From Kibdelosporangium philippinense (lineage in GTDB: Bacteria > Actinomycetota > Actinomycetes > Mycobacteriales > Pseudonocardiaceae), in NCBI RefSeq assembly GCF_021390435.2, contig NZ_JAJVCN010000002.1, forward strand, positions 2,666,001 through 2,730,000: a stretch of 64,000 nucleotides of DNA, read 5' to 3'. The notes under the pieces are model-generated. The model saw only the letters and a list, made by a program, of their open reading frames with translations. It was not told the DNA's origin and did no database searches. Shown in pieces: positions 52,705 to 61,736 of this stretch. Both the position numbers and the translations under genes were made by a program. The stretch's first letter is position 1. Every line of letters starts with the position of its first letter.

Positions 52705-52908
52705 TCGATCAACGCCCGAATCAGGCGCGCCGTCAACGCCCGCGGGCACTTCCCCACCGAGCAGGCCGCCCTCAAGTGCGTCTACCTGGCCATCATGAGC
52801 CTCGATCCGACCGGCACCGGCCGCAAACGCTGGTCCAACCGCTGGAAGAAAGCCCTCAACGCCTTCGAGATCACCTTCGACGGACGCCTGTCCGCCGGAC
52901 GCAAGTAA
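52702..52908 (+). pseudogene. IS256 (Mutator)-family transposase C-terminal fragment fused in frame to the IS630 remnant
   Basis: Directly after the IS630 motif LNPDE the frame continues ESINARIRRAVNARGHFPTEQAALKCVYLAIMSLDPTGTGRKRWSNRWKKALNAFEITFDGRLSAGRK, the characteristic C-terminus of an IS256/Mutator transposase. The join is in frame, giving a 211-codon open frame 52273-52908. The IS256 terminal sequence follows to about 54518 but is split by the ISL3 element. Confidence 0.7.
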
Positions 52909-52940
52909 CCCCCGAAGATCAACAGTTACACCGAAAAGTT

Positions 52941-54499
52941 GGCTCTGTCGCTAATTGCGTGATCAACTTGGTGGGTTGGCTGCTGGTGTTCGTGGCGGCT
53001 TTGTGATCATGGTCGGCGTGTGATGATGGTTGGCTGGATAATCTCCTGCCGCACTTGGCCGGCGTGGTGGTCGAGCAGATCGAGCGAACTCAATCGGGTG
53101 TGGTGATCTGGGCGCGCGTCAAGGCGCAGAACGGGATCTGTCCATCCTGCACCGGCCGGTCAGGTCGGGTGCACAGCCGCTACGACCGCAAGCTCGCGGA
53201 CGGCTCGGTGGCTGGCCAGTCTGTGATGCTGCGGTTACGGGTTCGCCGGTTCTTCTGCGATGGACCGGACTGTCCGGTGGGGACATTCGCTGAGCAGATC
53301 GAGGGCTTGACCGTCAAGCACGCCCGCCGGACTTCCTTGTGCCGCAAGGCGTTGGAGCATATCGGTCTGGCCTTGGTAGGCAGGGCTGGGTCGCGCTTGG
53401 CTACCCGGCTGGGGCTTCTGGCGAGCCGGAGCACCTTGCTGCGTCTGATGTATGCGCTGCCCGATCCTGATGTAGGGACGGTGGCAGTGCTCGGTGTCGA
53501 TGACGTCGCGCTCAGACGCGGCCGGAAGTACGCGACCGTGCTGATCGACGCGGTCACCCACCGCCGCGTCGACGTGCTGCCCGATCGCAAGGCAGACACC
53601 CTGGCGGCCTGGCTGCGTGAACACCCCGGGGTACGGATGGTCTGCCGTGATGGGTCGGCGGCCTACGCGGACGCCATCCGGCAAGGCGCCCCGCGTGCAG
53701 TGCAGATCAGCGACCGCTGGCACCTGTGGCACAACCTCGCCAAGGCAGTGGAGAAGACCGTGACCGCCCACAGCCACTGCTGGCACACCGGACCACCCCG
53801 CACCACGACCAGCCCACGCGAGCAACGCACCCGGCAGCGCTACGCCGCTGTCCACGACTTACTCGCCCAGGGTGTCGGGCTGCTGGAGTGCGCCCGCCGC
53901 CTGGGCTGGGCACTGAACACCGTCAAACGCTACGCGCGGGCCGAGTCGGCCGAGGCCCTACAGCGCCCTCCGCAGTACCGCCGCACGCTGGTTGACCCCT
54001 ACCGCGATCATCTGCGCCGCCTAGCCGACGAGCCCGGTGTGCCGGTTACCCGTCTGCTGCCCGACCACCAGCGGCGGCATCTGGACGAGTTGATCACCAG
54101 TTGCCCGCAGATGACCGCCCTGGTCGCGCGGGTCCGCGAGTTCGCCGCCCTGCTCACCCAACGCCGCGGCGCCGACCTCGACGAGTGGATCACAACCGTG
54201 CGGGCGGATGATCTGCCTGCCCTGCACGCCTTCACTCACGGGCTTGAGATGGACCATGACGCCGTCGTGGCCGGGCTGACCCTCCCCTACAGCAACGGAC
54301 CCGCCGAGGGTGTCAACACGAAGGTCAAATATCTGAAGCGGCAGATGTTCGGACGAGCGGGCTTTTCCTTGCTACGCAAGCGAATACTACTCAGCCAATA
54401 GCCCGACACTCGACCAGCGCAACCCTGATCCATTGTGACAGAGGTGAAGCGTCTTCCGCGCAACCACACCAAGTTGATCACGCAATTAGCGACAGAGCC
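52941..54499 (+). mobile_element. ISL3-family insertion sequence, complete
   Basis: A 1559-bp element with perfect 33-bp terminal inverted repeats (52941-52973 and 54467-54499, starting GGCTCTGTCGCTAATTGC) and an 8-bp target duplication GAAAAGTT (52933-52940 and 54500-54507), the size expected for ISL3. It inserted into the end of the IS256 fragment. The perfect repeats suggest a recent arrival. Confidence 0.93.
53055..54401 (+). CDS. ISL3-family transposase
   Basis: A 448-residue transposase: an N-terminal zinc-finger region (CPSCTGRSGRVHSRY, then FFCDGPDCPVGTF), a central domain with GVDDVALRRGRKYATVLID and DGSAAYADAIRQGAPRAVQISDRWHLWHNL, an HTH-like insert, and the C-terminal SNGPAEGVNTKVKYLKRQMFGRAGF with the conserved glutamate. 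Unbroken, so probably functional. Confidence 0.92.
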   Translation: MAGVVVEQIERTQSGVVIWARVKAQNGICPSCTGRSGRVHSRYDRKLADGSVAGQSVMLRLRVRRFFCDGPDCPVGTFAEQIEGLTVKHARRTSLCRKALEHIGLALVGRAGSRLATRLGLLASRSTLLRLMYALPDPDVGTVAVLGVDDVALRRGRKYATVLIDAVTHRRVDVLPDRKADTLAAWLREHPGVRMVCRDGSAAYADAIRQGAPRAVQISDRWHLWHNLAKAVEKTVTAHSHCWHTGPPRTTTSPREQRTRQRYAAVHDLLAQGVGLLECARRLGWALNTVKRYARAESAEALQRPPQYRRTLVDPYRDHLRRLADEPGVPVTRLLPDHQRRHLDELITSCPQMTALVARVREFAALLTQRRGADLDEWITTVRADDLPALHAFTHGLEMDHDAVVAGLTLPYSNGPAEGVNTKVKYLKRQMFGRAGFSLLRKRILLSQ

Positions 54500-54645
54500 G
54501 AAAAGTTGACAGACCCGGGATTGGCGGAACTAAGCGGCCCCCATGCAGGGCTGACCAGCAAGTACAGGCATGCGGTTGATATTCACACCTTGAAGGTGTC
54601 TTCGAGTACCAGCCGCTCGCTTGTTGATGTTGCCCATGTTCTGTG

Positions 54646-54718
54646 TGCCCCCGGCAGGACTCGAACCTGCGACCAAGAGATTAGAAGTCTCTCGCTCTAT
54701 CCGCTGAGCTACGGGGGC
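54646..54718 (-). tRNA. tRNA-Arg (anticodon UCU)
   Basis: A 73-nt cloverleaf on the minus strand: acceptor GCCCCCG/CGGGGGC, D-arm with GCTC/GAGC, anticodon stem AGAGA/TCTCT with loop CTTCTAA (anticodon TCT), T-arm GCAGG-TTCGAGT-CCTGC, discriminator A. CCA is not encoded in full. Its 3' end carries the 28-bp repeat shared with 20901-20928, marking it as the integration site of the island. Confidence 0.95.
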
Positions 54719-54806
54719 TGAGGGCGGCAGGCTAACCGCCTTCAGAAGGGTGATCGTTCGCCGACGCCTCAGTGTTTCTGAATCGCACCAGTCTGGGTGA
54801 ACAAGA

Positions 54807-55868
54807 TCACCGGGCTAGGCGTCTTGCTGGCACCGGTCCGCTGGAAGCGCGCACCACCAAGGTGACGGGGATGGTCACCGGTTCGGCGGGCGGTCTGCCG
54901 TCCAGCAGGCGAAGTGCCTGCTCACCGGTCTGTCTGCCCTTCTCGAGCAGATCTTGCCGCGCTGTGGTCAGCGGCGGATCGGCCCACGCGGCCGCTGGTG
55001 TGTCGTCGAAACCCACGATCGTGAGGTCTTGCGGCACGCCGAGACCTATCTCACGTGCGGCACGAATTGCGCCGATTGCCAACTCGTCCGACATGCACAG
55101 TAGTGCTGTTGGGCGAGGGGATTGGGCCAGCAGCCACGCCGCTGCCTCCCGGCCGAGTTCGCGTGTGCTCGCAGACGCTTCCCAGACCGGAGTCGACGGC
55201 GGCAGGTGGTCGAGATAGCCGTTGAGCCGCTCGACGGTCACCTGGAACTCGGCTGAACTGATCCTCTGTGGACTCACCGGTCCGGTGTGCCCGTCCGCCG
55301 ACATGTCCAGGCTGATGATTCCGATGTCCCGGTGACCAAGGCTCATCACGTGCTGCGCCGCGAGCGAAGCGCCTTCGCGGTCAGCGACGCGGACATCGGC
55401 GCCGGTCTGGTCGACCATAACCAAAGGCAGCCCGCGTTGGTGAACAGCCGTGATCGCCGGTGCGTTGTCCGGCAGGGAGTACGCGATGACGACATCCGCG
55501 TGCACCCGGGCGACCGCCGCGGGACTCGGGCCGCCGCCGTGCGGTCCACCGGGCATCAGCACGAGCAGCCGTTCGCCGGTGTCGACTGTGGACGCCAGGG
55601 TGTCCAGCATGATGGACAGTGCCGGGTCGGAGAACGCCGCCGACAGGCCGCGGTCGAGCATCACGGCGATCGCGCCGGAGCGCTGAGTGGCGAGGCTGCG
55701 AGCGACTGGGTCCGGTCCCGCGTAGCCGAGCCGGGCCGCCGCGCTCATGATTTCCGCACGGAGCCGCTCGGACAGTTGATCAGGCCGGTTGTAGGCGTTG
55801 GACACCGTCGCGCGGGACACGCCTACCTCGCGTGCCACCGTGTCGAGCGTCGGTCGCCTGGAACTCAC
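54807..55868 (-). CDS. LacI-family transcriptional regulator
   Basis: 353 residues from the GTG at 55868-55866: HTH TLDTVAREVGVSRATVSNAYNRPDQLS (about 6-32), hinge, then a sensor domain (GAIAVMLDRGLSAAFSDPALSIML) ending with LTIVGFDDTPAAAWADPPLTTARQ. The longer frame to 55931 adds residues upstream of the HTH without similarity. It is the first protein gene outside the island. Target and effector are unknown; it is followed downstream only by the tRNA. Confidence 0.88.
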   Translation of the reverse strand: MSSRRPTLDTVAREVGVSRATVSNAYNRPDQLSERLRAEIMSAAARLGYAGPDPVARSLATQRSGAIAVMLDRGLSAAFSDPALSIMLDTLASTVDTGERLLVLMPGGPHGGGPSPAAVARVHADVVIAYSLPDNAPAITAVHQRGLPLVMVDQTGADVRVADREGASLAAQHVMSLGHRDIGIISLDMSADGHTGPVSPQRISSAEFQVTVERLNGYLDHLPPSTPVWEASASTRELGREAAAWLLAQSPRPTALLCMSDELAIGAIRAAREIGLGVPQDLTIVGFDDTPAAAWADPPLTTARQDLLEKGRQTGEQALRLLDGRPPAEPVTIPVTLVVRASSGPVPARRLAR

Positions 55869-55922
55869 CCGCAAAGGGTACTGACTTACCCGGCCAGGCC
55901 AGGCAGTCGCCCAGTTAATTTT

Positions 55923-55938
55923 GCTTTGCAAACAAAGC
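55923..55938. promoter_or_regulatory. Possible LacI-family operator
   Basis: Inverted repeat GCTTTG (55923-55928) and CAAAGC (55933-55938) with a 4-base centre, in the 80-base gap between the end of the GlxA-type gene and the LacI gene start. Probably an autoregulatory site. Confidence 0.45.
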
Positions 55939-55948
55939 TACCATCAGG

Positions 55949-56851
55949 TCAGCGCGAGCGGAGACGGCGAAGCATGCGGGCGTCCTCGAAGCCGACCATC
56001 CGGGCAGCGGATTCGACGGTGGCGCCATGCCCGATGAGATGCTCGGCGCGTTCCAGGCGCAGTGCCTGCTGATAGCGCAAGGGCGTCATGCCGGTCGCGC
56101 GGCTGAACAGGCGCGTCACGGTTCGTTCGCTGCATCCGCTGAGTTGAGCGAGCTCGGCCAGCGACAGCCGGTCCGTCATGCGAGTTTCGATGACGTCCTG
56201 GATGCGGTGCACGGTCTCGTTCACGTGCGACCGGTGTTTGAGCAGGACGCTGGACTGCGGTTCGTCGCCGTTACGGCGGGCGTAGACGACCATCCCGCGG
56301 GCGATGCTGGCGGCAGCGGCAGGCCCATGGCGCGTTGTGATCATGTGCAACGCCAGGTCGATACCGCTGGCGATGCCCGCCGAGGTGATCACGCGGTCGT
56401 CCACGACGTAAAGCACGTCACGCACGACCGTCGCGCGCGGATAGCGCAGTTCAAGCTCATCCTGCAGGTCGTGATGGGTGGTGCACCGGCGCCCATCGAG
56501 CAGACCCGCTCGCCCCAACATGTCCGCGCCCGCGCACACACTCGCGACCACACCACCCGCGGCGTGGTGGTCGCGCACCCAGGCCAGAGTCGTGTCGCTC
56601 AGCTGCCCAGTGCCCACGAGCCTAGGGGAGCGCCAGCCTGGCGTCAGAATCAGATCCTCAGTGGACAGTGCGGGCAGTGACGTGTCCGCGCCGAGCGGCA
56701 GGCCCTGCGCACTGGGAACCTCAGCGCTCTGCGCGACATAGCTCAGCTCGTAGCCGAGGCCGAGGTCGGCCGCGTCGGAGAACACCTGTGCAGGCCCCGA
56801 GAGATCCAGTAGATGGACTCCCGGGACCAGCAGGAAGACCACGCGGGTCAC
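55949..56851 (-). CDS. GlxA-family transcriptional regulator (DJ-1/PfpI plus AraC HTH)
   Basis: 300 residues: an N-terminal DJ-1/PfpI-like domain (about 1-165) beginning RVVFLLVPGVHLLDLSGPAQVFSDA, with the nucleophile-elbow region VVASVCAGADMLGRAGLLDGRRCTTHH, and a C-terminal AraC-type double HTH (DRLSLAELAQLSGCSERTVTRLFSRATGMTPLRYQQALRLERAEHLI). The GTG at 56851-56849 overlaps the stop of the upstream hydrolase gene (GTGA), so the two are coupled. The regulated pathway is unknown. Confidence 0.87.
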   Translation of the reverse strand: MTRVVFLLVPGVHLLDLSGPAQVFSDAADLGLGYELSYVAQSAEVPSAQGLPLGADTSLPALSTEDLILTPGWRSPRLVGTGQLSDTTLAWVRDHHAAGGVVASVCAGADMLGRAGLLDGRRCTTHHDLQDELELRYPRATVVRDVLYVVDDRVITSAGIASGIDLALHMITTRHGPAAAASIARGMVVYARRNGDEPQSSVLLKHRSHVNETVHRIQDVIETRMTDRLSLAELAQLSGCSERTVTRLFSRATGMTPLRYQQALRLERAEHLIGHGATVESAARMVGFEDARMLRRLRSR

Positions 56852-57396
56852 GATCCGGTCAGCTCCGCCACGGTCGCTATCGTCGCAAACCTGCCCGCCA
56901 ACGCGTACTCGGTTCGTTCGATCAGCTGATCGGTCCTGAGCACGGCGCCGGTCTTCCAGTGCGGCAGCGGTGTGGTGGCGGTGGCGTCGGTGACGAAGGT
57001 CATCTCGAACCCGAGATCGCTGCCGACCCGGGTGGTCGTCTCGCAGCACTGCTCGGTCCGGATGCCGCTGATCAGCAGCTCCCTGATCCCGCGTGCGGTC
57101 AGCGTCTGCTGCAGGTTGGTCGTGGTGAACGCGTTGTGCGACGTCTTGAACAGCACCGGCTCGCCCTCGTCAGGCTTCAGTCCGTCGAGCAGCCGGACGT
57201 ACCCGTTCGCCGGATCGAACACAGTGTCACTGCCCGGCTCGCTGTGCAGCACCCACACGACCAGGTCGTTCTCCGCCCTCGCCAGGTCCACGAGCCGGTT
57301 CACCTGCCCAACGATGTCCGGGTTGGACAACTCGGCCCAGCTGGGCCGCTGCCGGAACGATTCCTGCACGTCAATCACGATCAGCGCCTTGGTCAT
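56848..57396 (-). CDS. Isochorismatase-fold cysteine hydrolase
   Basis: A 182-residue cysteine hydrolase with the triad positions visible: Asp in LIVIDVQESF (about residue 9), Lys in PVLFKTSHNAF (about 84) and Cys in GIRTEQCCETTTR (about 117-118). Such enzymes hydrolyse amides (nicotinamidase and relatives) or, less often, isochorismate. It is coupled to the GlxA-type regulator, an arrangement common for small amide-metabolism pairs, and lies outside the island, so a link with salicylate synthesis is unlikely. Confidence 0.87.
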   Translation of the reverse strand: MTKALIVIDVQESFRQRPSWAELSNPDIVGQVNRLVDLARAENDLVVWVLHSEPGSDTVFDPANGYVRLLDGLKPDEGEPVLFKTSHNAFTTTNLQQTLTARGIRELLISGIRTEQCCETTTRVGSDLGFEMTFVTDATATTPLPHWKTGAVLRTDQLIERTEYALAGRFATIATVAELTGS

Positions 57397-57504
57397 GCCA
57401 CGAGCATCGCGGCTCAGGACAGCCGTTGGTAAGGCACACGTAGGCCGTGATGCGGACGGATCTGGTCACGGATATCAGTCCCGTGTCAGCGCCAGCGAGG
57501 TCAT

Positions 57505-59379
57505 ATGTCAGCACGCTTGACCACAGTGAGCCGCATGTACGAAATCGCTGAGCAACTTCTTACGGCAAACCGCCCAAACCTTGTGCGCGGAGGAACGGTT
57601 GTACCGCCATGGGCCGAGCCGCCCGGTAACCCGATGGAGATCCCGTCGCCGGACGGCAAGCACGTCGTTTTTCGCCGTGACTACAACCTCTGGATCCGTT
57701 CGGACGGCAATGAACGCCCGCTGACGACGGATGGCGACGTGGACCACGACTACGGCGCCAACCCGGACTACTTCATGTACGCGCCGATGTTCACCATGCT
57801 GGGACTGCCGCACGCGCCGCCTGCGGCGGTGTGGTCGCCTGACTCGACGAAAGTGCTGACACATCGAACGATCCAAGAGGGCTTGCGGATCAAGTACTTG
57901 CTCTCGTCCGACGGTCTGCGCTCGAAACGCTCGGCTCTGCCCGGTGACGAGCAGGTGCAGCTGGCGGAGTTCGTGGTTGTCGATGTGTGTTCCGGCGCTG
58001 TGCTGCATGGGGCCAGTGTGCCGATGCCGATGCTGTCGCCGATCCAGATGAAATGGGCATGGTGGGCGGCCGACGCCGTGTACTACCTGTCCACTTCGGA
58101 TGGGCTCGCGTTGCACAGGCTCGATCCAGAATCTGGCTTGGTGCGCACGGTTGTGCACGAGTCCGGTGAGGGCCGGATCTTGCCTGGCCAGCACCTGATG
58201 CTGGGGCCCGCGGTGTACGTGCTGCCATCGGGGGATGTGCTGTGGTACTCCGGACGGGATGGCTGGGGCCATCTGTACCTGTACTCGGATTGCTCGATGG
58301 TTCGGCAGGTCACGTCTGGTCCGTGGCAGGTGAAGCAGATCCTGCGGGTGGCCGACGACGTCGTGCATTTCGTGGCTGTTGGCTTGGTTTCAGCTGATCC
58401 GTACCGCAGCACGGTCTGCCGGGTCGGCTTGGACGGGACAGGTTTTGCTGTGGTGACCGCCGACGAACTGGACCACGTGGTGGTTCCTGGCGTCGCTGGC
58501 TTCCTCGACACAGCGTCCACACCGGACACCCCGCCGGTGCATGTGGTGCGATCGTGGGACGGTCATGTTGTGGAGGAGCTTGGCCGCGCGGACATTTCTG
58601 CGCTTCTGGAAACCGGATGGTCCCCGCCGGAACGTTTCTGTGTGAAGTCCGCCGATGGCTCGACGGATGTGTATGGCGTGCTGTATTGCCCGCACGGCTT
58701 TGACCCTGCGGTTCGGTATCCGGTCGTGGACCACACGTATTTGAACCCGTTCGTGACCAGGGTCAGCGCGGCTTTTGACGCAGGATGGCATGGTCACGAC
58801 GCTGAAGCGTTGGCAGCTTTGGGTTTCGTGGTGATCGCTGTCGACGGACGCGGAACTCCCGGGCGGGACAAGGCTTTCTGGGACGCGTCATACCAGAACA
58901 TGTCCGCGGGGTTGGATGACCATGTGGCGGCTTTGCGGCAGCTGGCGATGACGCGCCCGTGGATGGACCTCGACCGGGTGGGCATTTGTGGCCTGTCCGG
59001 CGGTGGGTTCGCAACCGTTCGGGCGATGCTGGACCACCCGGACGTGTACAAGGTCGGCGTGGCGTTGTCCGGCGTGCACGATTACCGATACACCGACCCC
59101 GCCACCACCGACATGTACGGACCTTACGACGCGGATGTCTTTGCCGGTTACTCCAATGTGGACTCAGTGGATGGGTTGGCTGGCAAGCTGATGCTCGTGC
59201 ACGGCGGTCTCGATGACCAGGTTTCACCGGACCAGACGTACCGGTTGGCTGAGGCGTTGATCGCGGCGGGCAAGGACTTCGAGTTGCTGATCGTGCCAGG
59301 CGCGGATCACGTGTTCACCGGCTACGAGACGTATGTGCACCGCCGCACCTGGGACTTCCTGCTCCGCCACCTGCGTTGA
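57505..59379 (+). CDS. S9-family (dipeptidyl-peptidase IV-like) serine peptidase
   Basis: About 624 residues (614 if the second ATG at 57535 is used). A beta-propeller region (about 35-400) contains DPP-IV-like repeats such as PSPDGKHVVFRRDYNLWI and WSPDSTKVL; a C-terminal alpha/beta-hydrolase domain follows with the nucleophile in GICGLSGGGFATVRAM (about 497), Asp in HGGLDDQVSP (about 574) and His in PGADHVFTGYE (about 606). No signal peptide, so probably cytoplasmic. It cleaves N-terminal dipeptides or short peptides. It is divergent from the isochorismatase-fold gene. Confidence 0.88.
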   Translation: MSARLTTVSRMYEIAEQLLTANRPNLVRGGTVVPPWAEPPGNPMEIPSPDGKHVVFRRDYNLWIRSDGNERPLTTDGDVDHDYGANPDYFMYAPMFTMLGLPHAPPAAVWSPDSTKVLTHRTIQEGLRIKYLLSSDGLRSKRSALPGDEQVQLAEFVVVDVCSGAVLHGASVPMPMLSPIQMKWAWWAADAVYYLSTSDGLALHRLDPESGLVRTVVHESGEGRILPGQHLMLGPAVYVLPSGDVLWYSGRDGWGHLYLYSDCSMVRQVTSGPWQVKQILRVADDVVHFVAVGLVSADPYRSTVCRVGLDGTGFAVVTADELDHVVVPGVAGFLDTASTPDTPPVHVVRSWDGHVVEELGRADISALLETGWSPPERFCVKSADGSTDVYGVLYCPHGFDPAVRYPVVDHTYLNPFVTRVSAAFDAGWHGHDAEALAALGFVVIAVDGRGTPGRDKAFWDASYQNMSAGLDDHVAALRQLAMTRPWMDLDRVGICGLSGGGFATVRAMLDHPDVYKVGVALSGVHDYRYTDPATTDMYGPYDADVFAGYSNVDSVDGLAGKLMLVHGGLDDQVSPDQTYRLAEALIAAGKDFELLIVPGADHVFTGYETYVHRRTWDFLLRHLR

Positions 59380-59387
59380 AAAGACAG

Positions 59388-59476
59388 CTCCGCAGGTAGC
59401 TGGCGCCCACACTGCTTCGCGGCCTGCCGTTGACCGCTGATTGCCCAATACCAGCGCAGCTCCGTGACCTGCGGAG
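59388..59476. repeat. Long-range inverted repeat in a convergent gap
   Basis: Perfect 10-bp arms CTCCGCAGGT (59388-59397) and ACCTGCGGAG (59467-59476) are 69 bases apart, in the 160-base gap between the S9 peptidase and the AfsR-like gene. It could be a weak terminator or a small element; nothing else is recognised there. Confidence 0.3.
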
Positions 59477-59540
59477 ACACCGTCCACCCCGCAACCTTCT
59501 CCGCGACAAATCCCGTCACAAGGGGATCCCTTATTTTTAG

Positions 59541-61736
59541 TTAACCATAGGGGTCTGACAGTTTTGCTTGGATGCGCGCGGCGTCAGGGTTTGACAGGTC
59601 CGGCATTCCGCGAACAGCCACAGACTCCGCGAGCAACCGTGCGGCCTCGGCCAGGTCGCCCGAGCCAAGAGCCTGGTCGGCCTGGCCAATCAACACCTGC
59701 GCGATCACCGGCGCGCTCCGGCTGCGGCGCGCCAAAGCCAGCGCATCCTCCCGCGAAGATCCTGTCAAATACGCACGCAAGTCCAAGACCATCGCACGGA
59801 AACCCCAGTTCAGCGTGAGATCCTTGCCCAAAGACGTAGCCTTCGCCAACGCGGCCTGAGCGGCGGGAACATCGCCAGCCCACCGGGCGATATCGGCCGC
59901 CGTGAAAGCAGCGGCGACCTGAGCCTCAGGCAACCCGATCCGCGAAGCGTCCCGAGAGGCCACGGACAGAGCCAAAGCCGACCCATCCCGGTCGCCACGC
60001 AACCACAGCAACTGGGCCAATCTGAGCCGGGGTTTCCAAGCATCCTCAGGAGGAACGATCTCCTCGACCACATCGACCGCTTCCTGGCAATGAGCCACGG
60101 CGGCGGAGAGATCACCGCGCCACGCGGCCAAATCCGCCAAGTTGGTCAGCGAAGTCGAGATCCCCCAACGCTCGCCGAGAACCCGGAACTCGGCCAAAGC
60201 CGTACGAAACCCTGCATCGGAAGGATCGCCAGCAACGAGGGCACCGATCGCCAGGTAAAGCTGGCCCATCGCACGCACCCAAGGATCATCGGAGGCCAGC
60301 GGGTCCGGGGACACGAGTTGTACGAGTGGGTGACGACCGCCGAGTTGCTGCGCGGCACTTACCCAACCAAGCGCTTGCTCTTCGTCACCATTGCCCAAGA
60401 AATTGAACTGGGCGACAGCGGTGCAAGCCGTGGCCCGCAAGTCAGGATCAACCGAACCCGGCAAAGCCAAAGCGCGAACGCCAAGGCAAACACCAGGAAC
60501 CCGACGACACCGCAAAGACCACTCGAGCAACCAATACCAGCCGACAGCCGCAGTCAACCGAACACCAGTCTGCGCATCGGTAACGAAACGCAAAGCGCTG
60601 TTGATGTTGGCGTCCTCAGCCTCCATCTTCGCCAGCCACTCGACCTGTTCGGCCCGCCGCAAATGCGGATCGGCCGCCTCAGCCAACGAAATCAGATACG
60701 AAGCATGTGCCTGCCGCGCTCCCGCAGCATCGTCGAGACGGTCCAAGCAGTAAGCCTTGATCGTCTCCAACATTCGAAAACGACCACCCGCGATCACCAA
60801 AGACTTGTCCGCCAAAGAAGTCAACACAGAAACGGCGTCAGGGCCGCAGACATGTTCAACGGCCTCCAGAGTCGCGCCATCGGAGAACACCGCGAGCCGG
60901 CAGAGCACGTCCTGTTCCCGAGACGAAAGCAGATCCCAGCTCCAGTCGATCACAGCTTTGAGGGTCTGATGCCGAGGCAAAGCGGTACGACTTCCCTTGG
61001 TAAGCAACCGGAACCTGTCGTCCAACCTGGACGCGACCTGTTCCGCTGTCATCGTCCGCAACAACACGGCGGCCAGTTCGAGAGCGAGCGGGATGCCGTC
61101 CAACGCACGGCAGATCTGGACAACCGCAGGCGTAGGCGAAAATCCCGGATGCGCACGCTCGGCCAGCAACCGCACTGCGGGATAAGACAGCGAATCCGCG
61201 AACGAAGCCTCAGCGGGCGGGAGGTCGAGCGGTTCAACCAACCGAACAGCTTCCCCCGTGATACCAATAGGTTCACGGCTTGTGGCAAGGATCCGCAACA
61301 AGGGACATTCGCCCAGCAGTTTGTCGGCGAGGTGGGCAACCTCGTCGATCACATGCTCACAGTTGTCCAACACCAGCAGCAAAGAACGAGTCCGTAACGC
61401 GCCGAGTTCCCTGATTCCCAAGGCAGAAAGGATCGCCTGGGACACGTCGTCGTTGAGCGCGGCGAGTTCGACGAACCACACCTCGCCAGGTAAGCCACGT
61501 GCGGCCTCGATCGCCAACCGGGTCTTGCCCGAGCCGCCTGGACCGGTGAGTGTGGTCAAGCGGTGGTCCTGCACAAGCCGCCTCACCTCGTCGACTTCGG
61601 CAGAACGCCCCACGAAGCTCGTCAACGGGACACGCAGATTCGTTTCCGGCGCGCCCTGCAGGATCTCGGCGTGCAGCGATGACAGTTCCGGTGACGGATC
61701 GGCGCCCAACTCCTCCGCCAATGCCTTAGAGGGCAT
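59541..61736 (-). pseudogene. AfsR/SARP-type regulator, N-terminus removed by IS5
   Basis: The remaining 731 codons contain the end of a bacterial transcriptional activator domain (KALAEELGADPSPELSSLHAEIL), an NB-ARC/AAA ATPase (Walker A LTGPGGSGKTRLAIEAA, Walker B SLLLVLDNCEH, later RFRMLETIKAYCLDRL) and C-terminal TPR-like helices. The winged-helix DNA-binding part and most of the activator domain are missing because an IS5 element abuts at 61729. The current ATG (61736-61734) lies inside the IS5 terminal repeat. Such regulators need the lost DNA-binding domain, so this is probably non-functional. Confidence 0.8.

Larger units (their letters stand above)
20901..54670. mobile_element. Putative tRNA-Arg-integrated genomic island carrying the metallophore cluster
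   Basis: A 28-bp perfect direct repeat occurs at 20901-20928 and 54643-54670. The right copy is the 3' part (T-arm, acceptor strand, discriminator) of an intact tRNA-Arg gene on the minus strand; the left copy has only this piece and no rest of a tRNA. This is the geometry left by site-specific integration at a tRNA 3' end, with the element downstream of the tRNA. The 33.8-kb interval holds the NRPS cluster, an IS21 element, decayed genes and IS remnants. No integrase or excisionase was recognised, so the element may have lost them. The repeat is seen directly; its origin by integration is inferred. Confidence 0.65.

Noticed and set aside
56848..57396. The isochorismatase-fold hydrolase as part of salicylate or dihydroxybenzoate synthesis
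   Set aside because: It lies outside the island, is coupled to a GlxA-type regulator, and the cluster already has a one-enzyme salicylate synthase; the sequence is a general cysteine hydrolase without an aryl carrier domain.
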